Below are positions 1 to 5,955 of a DNA stretch of 6,307 nt, in pieces (position 1 is the first letter of the stretch; every line of letters begins with the position of its first letter). The DNA lies in the NCBI GenBank assembly GCA_003246505.1, contig QKAI01000452.1, positions 1-6,307 of the forward strand. Reading direction: 5' to 3'. Under the pieces are notes generated by a model. It saw only the letters and a list, made by a program, of their open reading frames with translations, was not told the origin of the DNA and did not search any database. Position numbers and translations under genes: made by a program. This DNA comes from Spirochaetaceae bacterium. Lineage in GTDB: Bacteria > Spirochaetota > Spirochaetia > DSM-2461.

Positions 1-953
1 GAATCGGCCTTGGCTAATTCACTATAGATATAGCGTTCGAACATGGCCCTGTTATAGACACCGGTCAGCTTATCCTTTAGTGCGGTTTCGGAAAGCACCT
101 TGTTCTGGCTGAACAGCTGAATGCTCCTGACGGAATGTCTGTATAGGAAGAGGGTTATGCCAAGGATAAGGATAAACCCCAGAATCGTTACCAGGATGAC
201 ACTGGAGAATCGGGAATCCAAATCTATGGGCACATAGGAAATGTCCCACAGACCAAAATCCGTTTTCTTTGTTACCCTTGCCGGATTCCGGTTCAGAATA
301 TCGGGATCCCCATATACAACGGAGTAGTTTTTATTGCCATCCCTTACAAGGACGTTCATACCCGCGTCCCGGCTGATCTCATCCATGTATGTTATGAATT
401 TTTCCCCGTCCAGAACGATACTGGCCTGCCCCCAATACTCATTTCCCTTCTCTATGGGAATGCGGATGATGTAACCGATCCCCCCTTGAACCAGGTTTAC
501 CGGGCCAAGAAAGGCTTTGACGTTTTGATTCTTAACCTTAAGGATCTGGGCGGCCTGGGACTCGACTTGGGCCAGATCGACTCCGATAACCGAGGAATTT
601 CCTTCCTGGGGATAGTTCCATAAGACGGTGGTATCCTTGAGTATACCCACATTGCGAATATACTCTTTGTTATCCCTTAATAGGTACTCCAGGAAAGTAT
701 AGATTTCATTATCATCCAGGATATCATTGGTATTAACATAGGCAAGAAAGCCAAATAAAATATTGGAATTTGATACGAGAAAGTGTTCCAGACTGTTATT
801 AAAGATAAGGTATCTGTAATGAGCATCTATCGTTCTCTGAGCCTTCTCCTGGTTAAAGAGAAGAATCGAGATTCCTGAAAGTATTCCGCTAAGGAACAGG
901 AAAACGGCGAGAGATATTGTAACGGCTTTGAAATTGACAGGCCTATGCTTCAT
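1..953 (-). CDS. CHASE-domain membrane diguanylate cyclase (GGDEF), C-terminus cut by window edge
   Basis: This open frame begins at an ATG at 953 and is still open at base 1 (317 residues visible), so the 3' part of the gene lies outside the window. Residues about 8-33 form a first membrane segment. Residues about 60-200 look like a CHASE extracellular sensor: there is a YPxxGN-type stretch near 114-119, IGVDL at 123-127 and a GPVNLVQGG...RIPI block at 150-167. A second membrane segment spans about 250-271. Residues 293-302 (KDKLTGVYNR) are the classic entry to a GGDEF domain. The expected role is synthesis of cyclic di-GMP at the inner face of the membrane under control of an extracytoplasmic small ligand. 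The GG(D/E)EF active site itself is not visible, so activity (and any EAL domain behind it) cannot be judged. A GGAA motif five bases before the ATG is a modest ribosome binding site. Base composition is lower in G+C than in the genes to the right. Confidence 0.88.
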   Translation of the reverse strand, partial: MKHRPVNFKAVTISLAVFLFLSGILSGISILLFNQEKAQRTIDAHYRYLIFNNSLEHFLVSNSNILFGFLAYVNTNDILDDNEIYTFLEYLLRDNKEYIRNVGILKDTTVLWNYPQEGNSSVIGVDLAQVESQAAQILKVKNQNVKAFLGPVNLVQGGIGYIIRIPIEKGNEYWGQASIVLDGEKFITYMDEISRDAGMNVLVRDGNKNYSVVYGDPDILNRNPARVTKKTDFGLWDISYVPIDLDSRFSSVILVTILGFILILGITLFLYRHSVRSIQLFSQNKVLSETALKDKLTGVYNRAMFERYIYSELAKAD

Positions 954-975
954 TTTATTTCCAGTGTCTCTGATA

Positions 976-981
976 AGTATA
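976..981 (-). promoter_or_regulatory. possible -10 box for the CHASE-GGDEF gene
   Basis: On the minus strand this reads TATACT (five of six consensus bases), 22 bases before the ATG. Upstream at 16-17 bp spacing there is only a T-rich hexamer, not a good -35. It suggests that the diguanylate cyclase gene can be transcribed independently of the chemoreceptor gene upstream, but the box is a weak call in AT-rich DNA. Confidence 0.3.
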
Positions 982-1046
982 GAGGAAATAGACGAAGAAT
1001 AAAAGGATCGCCCAGAAACAATATTTTAGAAACTCTTAAAACCTGT

Positions 1047-1061
1047 GCCGGTTTATCCGGC
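1047..1061 (-). terminator. small GC hairpin over the chemoreceptor stop codon, possible weak terminator
   Basis: The minus strand reads GCCGG-ATAAA-CCGGC, a perfect 5-bp G+C stem whose loop carries the TAA stop of the chemoreceptor gene. Four Ts follow about five bases after the stem and a second AT-rich inverted repeat (TTTTA/TAAAA, 1024-1041) comes next. The stem is short and the T-tract is offset, so it could be a weak terminator, an mRNA-end stabiliser, or chance. The remaining intergenic stretch to 954 shows no gene. Confidence 0.3.
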
Positions 1062-2834
1062 GAGGGTGAAATGGGAGACGCTGCTGTGGATGGCGGCGAT
1101 GTCTTCGATCACTTCCCTGACCCGTTCGAAAATGGAGATCATCTCCCCCTGCACGTCCTTTGTCCCTATTCCGATTTCCGATACCGCCTGCAGCACCTGG
1201 GTCGAGATCTCGTCGGTGCTGATGACGTTTCTCTCCACGCTGTCGCTGACCGCTCTCATGCTCTCCGTGGCCATGCTTACCCTGGCGCTGACCTCCGATA
1301 GGTTGCTTACGGCCTGGGCGATTTCCGTAGACCCGGAACTCATCTCCACCATGGTATTGTCGATCTCCGCCATTGCCACCAGAACGTTATTGACTTCGGA
1401 GCCGATGGCATTGAAGGCATTTGACGCCTGGCTGGTCTCGTCGGTCAGCTCCTGGATCTGCGCGACCGCCTGGTTGATTATGTCCCGGATCAGAACGGCG
1501 TTTTTATTGGTGTCCTCCGACAGCTTTCTCATCTCGTCGGCTACGACCGAGAATCCCAGCCCCTGTTTTCCCGCATGGGCCGCCTCTATGGCCGCATTCA
1601 TGGAAAGGAGGGAGGATTTGCCGCTGACGGCGCTGATAAGCTTGGTAATGCTGTTCATCCTCTCTATGTACTCCCCCAGCATCCGGGCGGTCTCGGAGGA
1701 GGCGGAAAGCTTTTCCCGGCCCGTTTCCAGCACGGTTTTAAGGGAGAGGGCGGATTCGCTCCTCGCGTGGGTCGTCCTCGTCACATTCTCTATGGAGCGT
1801 ATCAGCTGCTCCACCGACGCGGATGACTGGGATACGACGCTGACCTGCCTTTCCACCTGGTTCTCGAGGGATTCCGCCGTCTCAGAAATCTGCTGCGCCG
1901 AAATCTTGAGTTCCCTGACCATATTCTCAAGGGAGACGGTCTGGGTGCGGATCGAATCCAGATTCGTTCCGATCTCCGTCATGGCAGCCTGGGTCTCCTC
2001 CGTGGAGGCGGCCAGGCCCTCCTGCATTCTGCCGCTTCCCCTGGTCACTTCCTCGGACACGATCTGGATCTTGCTGATGACACCGCTGAGGGAGGAGAGA
2101 AGACTGTTCAGGGATGTGCTGAGGTGCATGATCTCCACATATTTCGACTGGGGTATGGTCTGATCCAGCTGGCCTTCGGCGACGGACAGGGCTATGGCGC
2201 AGAGTTTCTCGATGGGCCGGGAAATCGACGATGTGGAGTAAAAAGCGAAGAGGGATGAAAAAATGACAGAGGCGATTATGGCGGCAATGGATATCCGGTC
2301 AATGAACTGCAGGCCGCTGGTAATATTGAATATGCTCAGGGAAACCTGATCCGACGCCTCAGTCCGCAGATCATTGACATAGTCGGAGGCCTCCTCGGCT
2401 ATGGCGCCGAAGTCTTCCAGAAGGTAATACCCCTCCTCTCCATCCCCGTCGGCAAAAGCGTCGAACATGTCCAGGCCCGCATTGTACATCCCGTTGGCCA
2501 GATCAAGGAGACTCTCCAGTTCCCCTATTTTCTCCTCGGAGGAATCCTTCTCCAGATTCTTTATGTGCTGCCGCAGGTCTCCGTAGACCCGGTCCGCCTG
2601 GTCCAGTCCGAAGGTGTCCCCGGTCAGGGCGGCGTCCAATATCCATCGCTGGGTGGTCACCAGGGAGAGGGCTATCTCCTCCAGGCGGCGGGACTGGGGC
2701 AGCAGTTCGGTCTGGACCATGCTTGCCGTCCCTATGCCCCTCTGGTTAAAGAAAACGGTAGTCAGGGCGCTCGCCATAAAGAGCATAATGATTACGAAGG
2801 ATGATATAAGGATTCTTGAGCGTATTTTTGTCAT
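1053..2834 (-). CDS. methyl-accepting chemotaxis protein (transmembrane chemoreceptor)
   Basis: This 593-residue protein is a membrane chemoreceptor that would control the CheA/CheW kinase array. Membrane segment 1 spans about 8-28, a helical, acidic extracytoplasmic sensor of the four-helix-bundle kind spans about 29-178, and membrane segment 2 spans about 180-200. A HAMP linker follows at 201-255 (conserved Pro207, and the E-I-x-x-L-x-x-x-x-N pattern at 234-243). The long cytoplasmic hairpin runs from about 265 to 585, with a methylation-type site at 276-284 (ASTEETQAA) and the tip NAAIEAAHAG at 413-422 followed by VVADEMRKL at 430-438. No CheR-tethering pentapeptide is seen at the C-terminus. 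The ATG at 2834 is chosen because it opens the first membrane helix and has a GGGAGA site in front. The same frame is open back to 3083, but that part is Arg-rich and lies inside the upstream gene. Tip residues just before NAAIEAA are unusual (see findings). The preceding gene ends 23 bp upstream, so the two are probably one transcript. Confidence 0.96.
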   Translation of the reverse strand: MTKIRSRILISSFVIIMLFMASALTTVFFNQRGIGTASMVQTELLPQSRRLEEIALSLVTTQRWILDAALTGDTFGLDQADRVYGDLRQHIKNLEKDSSEEKIGELESLLDLANGMYNAGLDMFDAFADGDGEEGYYLLEDFGAIAEEASDYVNDLRTEASDQVSLSIFNITSGLQFIDRISIAAIIASVIFSSLFAFYSTSSISRPIEKLCAIALSVAEGQLDQTIPQSKYVEIMHLSTSLNSLLSSLSGVISKIQIVSEEVTRGSGRMQEGLAASTEETQAAMTEIGTNLDSIRTQTVSLENMVRELKISAQQISETAESLENQVERQVSVVSQSSASVEQLIRSIENVTRTTHARSESALSLKTVLETGREKLSASSETARMLGEYIERMNSITKLISAVSGKSSLLSMNAAIEAAHAGKQGLGFSVVADEMRKLSEDTNKNAVLIRDIINQAVAQIQELTDETSQASNAFNAIGSEVNNVLVAMAEIDNTMVEMSSGSTEIAQAVSNLSEVSARVSMATESMRAVSDSVERNVISTDEISTQVLQAVSEIGIGTKDVQGEMISIFERVREVIEDIAAIHSSVSHFTLAG

Positions 2835-2840
2835 GCCAGA

Positions 2841-2846
2841 TCTCCC
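2841..2846 (-). promoter_or_regulatory. ribosome binding site deciding the chemoreceptor start
   Basis: The minus strand reads GGGAGA with six bases (TCTGGC region) before the ATG at 2834. It lies in the short gap after the stop of the upstream secreted-protein gene. It supports the 593-residue start over the in-frame start at 3083. Confidence 0.7.
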
Positions 2847-2857
2847 GTTCTTTTGTT

Positions 2858-3535
2858 TCAATCGGAAATCAATCCGGATAATTCCTTTAGGAGCGTCTCC
2901 ATATCCTGAACTGCGATGAGGACTCGGTTGGCGTTTTCCCTTTCGATGGCGTTCTCCAGATCTTCCATCTTCTCTTCCATCTCGCCGCCGAGGGAGCCGA
3001 CTCCGGCGACGCCGGAATGGCTGTCGATGAGCCGGTTCAGAAATTCCTCGATCTCTTCGAGCTCGTCCTCGGCCCCGTCCCATTCGCCCTCTTCCAGCAC
3101 TTCCTCCTTCAATTCATCAAGCTGCCTTTCGATGAAATCGAGAAGGGGGGGAGTCCTGTAGCTGAAGGAGTCCATAATCTCAAAGAGGGTCATGGATATT
3201 TCTATGCGGGCCTCTTCGTAATCCTCGCTGTCCGCCCGTTTCTGGCGGAGGCCCTCTTCGTAATCCCCAAGATATCCCATGAGGGCGGTCAGGAGATTTC
3301 CCGACCCGGCGGCATTGATTTCGCTGGAGATACCGGAAAGGTCCTCCCTGATTTTTTCTATACTTTCCAGGGCCTCATCATATTCGCCTTCATCGTGGGA
3401 CTCTTCGAGGGTCCGGATATTCTCGGATATATAGCGAAGGCTGCGCGGAGGGCGGGGTTTCGCCCCTGCCTGGGCGCTTATCGATAGGGCGATGAGGGAA
3501 AGCATCAACAGGATTAAAAATTCTTTACCGTTCAT
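2858..3535 (-). CDS. secreted acidic helical protein with internal repeat, function unknown
   Basis: I do not recognise this 225-residue protein. It starts with a clear signal peptide: a short charged end (MNGKEF), a hydrophobic core at about 7-20 and Ala-x-Ala cleavage options near 21-25. There is no lipobox Cys, so it should be soluble in the periplasm or outside. The mature part is strongly acidic and almost wholly predicted helix. Two halves resemble each other: EGEYDEALESIEKI at 49-62 and EGEWDGAEDELEEI at 149-162, exactly 100 residues apart, each followed by a Gly/Ser-rich turn and a further helix pair. This suggests a duplicated helical bundle. The gene is followed 23 bp later by the chemoreceptor gene, so a role as a periplasmic partner or ligand-binding helper of that receptor is possible but only inferred. 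An in-frame TGA 18 bases upstream fixes the ATG as the first usable start, yet no good ribosome binding site precedes it. Confidence 0.82.
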   Translation of the reverse strand: MNGKEFLILLMLSLIALSISAQAGAKPRPPRSLRYISENIRTLEESHDEGEYDEALESIEKIREDLSGISSEINAAGSGNLLTALMGYLGDYEEGLRQKRADSEDYEEARIEISMTLFEIMDSFSYRTPPLLDFIERQLDELKEEVLEEGEWDGAEDELEEIEEFLNRLIDSHSGVAGVGSLGGEMEEKMEDLENAIERENANRVLIAVQDMETLLKELSGLISD

Positions 3536-3709
3536 GGAAGGAATTTTCGTTCACCAAATAGGGAAATGCAAGTAATTCGATAAAGAAAATGAATTATCTT
3601 TATAAACGGGGAAAGAAGGATCCGATGAAGATATAATAGAGGATGGGGCTGATCATGGGATGCCTGTGGCTGGCCGGATCGTTTGAAATACAAAGAGAGA
3701 TAAATAAAA
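3536..3709. promoter_or_regulatory. divergent intergenic region between the signalling and Rieske operons
   Basis: This 174-bp AT-rich stretch separates two divergently read units and should hold both promoters. On the plus strand it carries the perfect TATAAT at 3632-3637. On the minus strand there is a GATAAT (3593-3598, five of six matches to TATAAT) and, nearer the gene, a TTGCAT (3566-3571) that could be part of a start-proximal promoter. No convincing operator palindrome or RNA gene is seen. Confidence 0.55.
3632..3637 (+). promoter_or_regulatory. candidate -10 box (TATAAT) for the Rieske / tocopherol-cyclase-like unit
   Basis: This is a perfect match to the sigma-70 -10 consensus, about 73 bases before the GTG of the Rieske gene. 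No matching -35 hexamer is present at 16-18 bp spacing (the region reads GGGAAA-like), so the promoter would be weak or activator-dependent if real. Confidence 0.4.
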
Positions 3710-4069
3710 GTGGATTATATAAAAGCGGCGAATATTAATGATTTCAAGAGCGAAAGAATCAAGAGCGTAACCATACTGGGAAAGAGAGTCGGTATCATCA
3801 GGGGGCAGGATTCCGAATTCTATGCCATAGAAGTCGGCTGTAAGCACCAGGGGGCGGATATTACCAAGGGTTCCATCTCCGGCGATATCGCGACCTGTCC
3901 CCGGCACGGTTGGAAATTCAACCTGGTAACGGGGGAGTGTCTGAATCGCAATACCTCAAAATTAAAAAGATACGGCCTGAAAATAGAAGGGGATGTGATA
4001 CTGATTACCTCCATGCCTCTGCCGGAGGAGGAGAAGGATGAGGATCCCCTTTTGCATTTTTTTGACTGA
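3710..4069 (+). CDS. Rieske-type [2Fe-2S] ferredoxin
   Basis: This 119-residue soluble protein carries the full Rieske cluster signature: Cys44-Lys-His46, then a 16-residue spacer, then Cys63-Pro-Arg-His66, followed by the typical GWKFNLVTGEC strand (67-77). The two Cys and two His bind a [2Fe-2S] cluster, and the length and lack of a membrane anchor fit the ferredoxin subgroup (NirD/BphF-like) that passes single electrons to a partner enzyme. An acidic tail (EEEKDEDP at 106-113) follows the domain and may dock the partner. The GTG start at 3710 is the first possible, because an in-frame TAA lies nine bases upstream; an AGAGAG about ten bases before it is a poor ribosome site. No oxygenase or reductase gene is next to it. 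The neighbour 23 bp downstream is a tocopherol-cyclase-family gene, which is the best candidate for its partner or for the same pathway. Cluster binding is confident; its electron donor and acceptor are unknown. Confidence 0.93.
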   Translation: MDYIKAANINDFKSERIKSVTILGKRVGIIRGQDSEFYAIEVGCKHQGADITKGSISGDIATCPRHGWKFNLVTGECLNRNTSKLKRYGLKIEGDVILITSMPLPEEEKDEDPLLHFFD

Positions 4070-4081
4070 ACAAATTTATCA

Positions 4082-4089
4082 GGGAGGAG
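4082..4089 (+). promoter_or_regulatory. strong ribosome binding site of the tocopherol-cyclase-like gene
   Basis: GGGAGGAG lies three bases before the ATG at 4093, or about five from the core AGGAG. It is much closer to consensus than the site of the Rieske gene upstream, so the second gene is likely translated more strongly than the first from the shared mRNA. Confidence 0.75.
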
Positions 4090-4092
4090 ACT

Positions 4093-5217
4093 ATGAACAA
4101 AAGTGATGTCCGGAGAAACCGATTCATGCTTAAGGGACCCCTGGCGACAAAGGGTTATGACTGGTGGTGGCATAGTTTTACGGGATACAAAAGGTCAAAC
4201 GGGGAAGCCCGGTCATTCTTCATTGAGTATTTTGTCTGCAATCCCGCCCTGGGCGGGGAGAAACCGGCTTTCGGGCAGATACCGGACCATCCCCATGTCA
4301 AACCCTCCTACGCCCTGATCAAGGCGGGCTATTGGGGCAAGGAGTCCGGTCAGATTCATAACTTCTACGGCATTAGGGATTTCCGCTGCGGGAAAGGGGA
4401 TCTGGACCTGTCAATCTCCCATTGCACCCTCACGGAAAAAAGGATGAAGGGCAGCTGTTCCCTGACCGAGGAGGAGGCGAAAAACCATCCTGAATATATG
4501 TCCGACTGGGGCAGCATGGGCTGGGATCTGGGGATAGACAAAAAGATCGCCTTTCATGTCGGCTACGGGGCTTCCCCCTTTTTCCGGGCGATCAATGCCT
4601 TTGAGATGTATTGGCATGCGGAGGGTATGAAAACGGAATACTCCGGGGAGATGACTCTTAACGGGGAGGTTTACGATGTCATCCCCGAAAAATCATTCGG
4701 CTATTCAGACAAGAACTGGGGGGCCGATTTTACTTCCCCCTGGCTATGGATAAGCAGTTGCCGCATGGAAAGTCTGGTGACGGGAAAGGCTCTGCTTAAC
4801 TCCGCCGTCGAGATGGGGGGAGGGAATCCCCGGGTCTACGGGCTCTCCCTGGGAAGAAAACTCCTGGGTTCCCTGTTCTACGAGGGGGAGCTCTTCGAGT
4901 ACAATTTTTCAAAATTCTGGACAGGTACGAAAATCGATTTCCGGTTTACCGAGGGGGAATCGGTTAACCGCTGGAGCATAGGGGCGCAGAACCGCAGCTC
5001 CCGGATGGAGCTGACCCTGGAGTGCAAAAAGGAGGAGATGCTCCTTATCAATTATGAAGCACCCGATGGCAGGAAACGGCACAACCGGCTCTGGAACGGG
5101 GGAACCGGTTACGGAGAGATCAAGCTTTACCGGAAAAAAAGGAAAAAGCTGACCCTGATCGATCATATGGCCATTAAAAATACGGGATGCGAGTATGGGG
5201 AATACGCCTCCCCCTAG
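4093..5217 (+). CDS. tocopherol cyclase family protein (lipocalin-like, bacterial branch)
   Basis: This 374-residue protein resembles the bacterial branch of the tocopherol cyclase family (related to plant VTE1, which closes the chromanol ring). Features seen are the tryptophan-rich start (GYDWWWHSFTG, 21-31), the FFIEYF strand (42-47), KPSYALIKAGYWG (70-82), the central EMYWHAEGMKTEYSG block (171-185), and the family-like DKNWG (206-210) followed by a Trp-rich strand (SPWLWISSC, 215-223). The C-terminal part contains INYEAPDGRKRHNRLWNGGTG (about 319-338) and ends in GCEYGEY. There is no signal peptide and no membrane segment, so it is probably cytosolic or membrane-peripheral. Bacteria of this sort are not known to make tocopherol, so the substrate is more likely another prenyl, isoprenoid or lipid compound; I do not claim the cyclase reaction. 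It sits 23 bp after the Rieske ferredoxin gene, and its stop overlaps the stop of the convergent DUF1961 gene. The family call is firm; the function is open. Confidence 0.85.
   Translation: MNKSDVRRNRFMLKGPLATKGYDWWWHSFTGYKRSNGEARSFFIEYFVCNPALGGEKPAFGQIPDHPHVKPSYALIKAGYWGKESGQIHNFYGIRDFRCGKGDLDLSISHCTLTEKRMKGSCSLTEEEAKNHPEYMSDWGSMGWDLGIDKKIAFHVGYGASPFFRAINAFEMYWHAEGMKTEYSGEMTLNGEVYDVIPEKSFGYSDKNWGADFTSPWLWISSCRMESLVTGKALLNSAVEMGGGNPRVYGLSLGRKLLGSLFYEGELFEYNFSKFWTGTKIDFRFTEGESVNRWSIGAQNRSSRMELTLECKKEEMLLINYEAPDGRKRHNRLWNGGTGYGEIKLYRKKRKKLTLIDHMAIKNTGCEYGEYASP
5214..5217. other. convergent genes sharing one CTAG as both stop codons
   Basis: The palindrome CTAG supplies TAG to the plus-strand gene (5215-5217) and TAG to the minus-strand gene (5214-5216). 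The two genes thus overlap by four bases and have no intergenic room for a terminator, so each transcript must run into the other gene or end inside it. Confidence 0.9.
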
Positions 5218-5933
5218 GCCTGGGAAATGCGGATGTTCCTATACAGCGATCGGCGGGTGAACATCTGCCTCAGGCCGATGCGCCCCCAGTGGATGGGGGG
5301 GAACCGGTCATTGACCCAGCGGCAGAGCTTCTCCTTCTCCCCGTTGCTTATATGGAAATACAGGACCTGCCCCTTCTTGATCAGGGTGATCTTATGGGGG
5401 ACCCCGCTGGCGAAGAAATCCTCCGGATCGTAATCGGGGGCTATCTCGGTCCCCTCCAGGGGGCCCGCCATGTAGCGCCGGCACCGTATGTAGCCGGGCG
5501 CCCCGTCCCTGTCGTGATCAAAGGCCGCATAGGAGATATGGTAGGTGTTCATCCCTTCATAGTACCAGCGCATCAGGGGCACCTCCCTGAGCCGGCGCCA
5601 CTCCTTCACATCCTGCCCGTAGGGGGCTTCCCCCGATCCCCGGGCCTGGATATAGAGGATGTTCACGCACCGCTTTTCCCTGTCCATGCGGGTGAACTCG
5701 TACTCCATCTTCAGGTCCCCCCCGAACTCCCTGTCGGTCCAGAGAACACCGTGGTGGCTCTCCTCCAGGAAGGTGTCCCCCGCTTCGAACAGCATGCCCC
5801 CCTCCCCGTTGGTGACCCGGGCCACCCGGCCGTCCAGGAACCACTTCTCCCGCCAGTCCCCGGTGCCCCCGTCCTGAAAAACCTCCCTCCAGTGACCCTC
5901 CCGGAGTCTCTCAAATTCTTGCCGGTCCCCCAC
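5214..5933 (-). CDS. DUF1961 (YesU-like) family protein
   Basis: This 239-residue protein fits the DUF1961 family, whose structurally solved member is Bacillus subtilis YesU (concanavalin-like beta-sandwich fold, biochemical role unknown). Typical stretches are GVLWTDREFGGDLKMEYEFT (62-81), VNILYIQARG (90-99), the MNTYHISYAAF core (128-138), YIRCRRY (148-154), HKITLIKKGQVLYFHIS (180-196) and the closing GRIGLRQMFTRRSLYRN (217-233). No signal peptide is seen, so it is likely cytosolic. The fold and the yes-cluster context of YesU suggest binding or processing of pectin-derived sugars, but no catalytic residues are established. The GTG at 5933 is chosen for the GGGGAGAGGGGG purine run ending seven bases before it. 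The upstream partial gene ends 22 bp before this start, so they are one operon. G+C is clearly higher than in the left part of the window. Confidence 0.85.
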   Translation of the reverse strand: MGDRQEFERLREGHWREVFQDGGTGDWREKWFLDGRVARVTNGEGGMLFEAGDTFLEESHHGVLWTDREFGGDLKMEYEFTRMDREKRCVNILYIQARGSGEAPYGQDVKEWRRLREVPLMRWYYEGMNTYHISYAAFDHDRDGAPGYIRCRRYMAGPLEGTEIAPDYDPEDFFASGVPHKITLIKKGQVLYFHISNGEKEKLCRWVNDRFPPIHWGRIGLRQMFTRRSLYRNIRISQA

Positions 5934-5940
5934 TTGTATT

Positions 5941-5952
5941 CCCCCTCTCCCC
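5941..5952 (-). promoter_or_regulatory. purine-rich ribosome binding site of the DUF1961 gene
   Basis: The minus strand reads GGGGAGAGGGGG, ending seven bases before the GTG at 5933. It supports the GTG start. A nearer alternative ATG, overlapping the upstream stop (TGATG at 5954-5958), is in another frame that encodes nothing recognisable. Confidence 0.55.
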
Positions 5953-5955
5953 GCA

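Noticed and set aside
1045..2163. Long plus-strand open frame (372 codons) opposite the chemoreceptor gene
   Set aside because: It is antisense to a full-length, well-recognised chemoreceptor, is dominated by Ser/Leu/Thr from the complement of its codons, and shows no domain.
2835..3083. N-terminal extension of the chemoreceptor by 83 residues
   Set aside because: It is Arg-rich without structure, overlaps the secreted-protein gene, and would bury the first membrane helix; the ATG at 2834 has a ribosome site.
3145..3151. Run of seven Gs inside the secreted-protein gene (and another at 5295-5301 in the DUF1961 gene) as phase-variation tracts
   Set aside because: Seven bases is short for slipped-strand switching, the frames are intact, and similar short runs are common in the G+C-rich part of the window.
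3017..3487. Plus-strand open frame opposite the secreted-protein gene
   Set aside because: It is the complement of a Glu/Asp-rich helical gene, which naturally gives a Phe/Leu-rich open frame; no ribosome site or family is seen.
3655..3738. Small plus-strand frame (27 codons, starting MGCLWLAG) before and into the Rieske gene
   Set aside because: There is no ribosome binding site, it overlaps the Rieske start in another frame, and it has no recognisable content; a leader peptide role would be guesswork.
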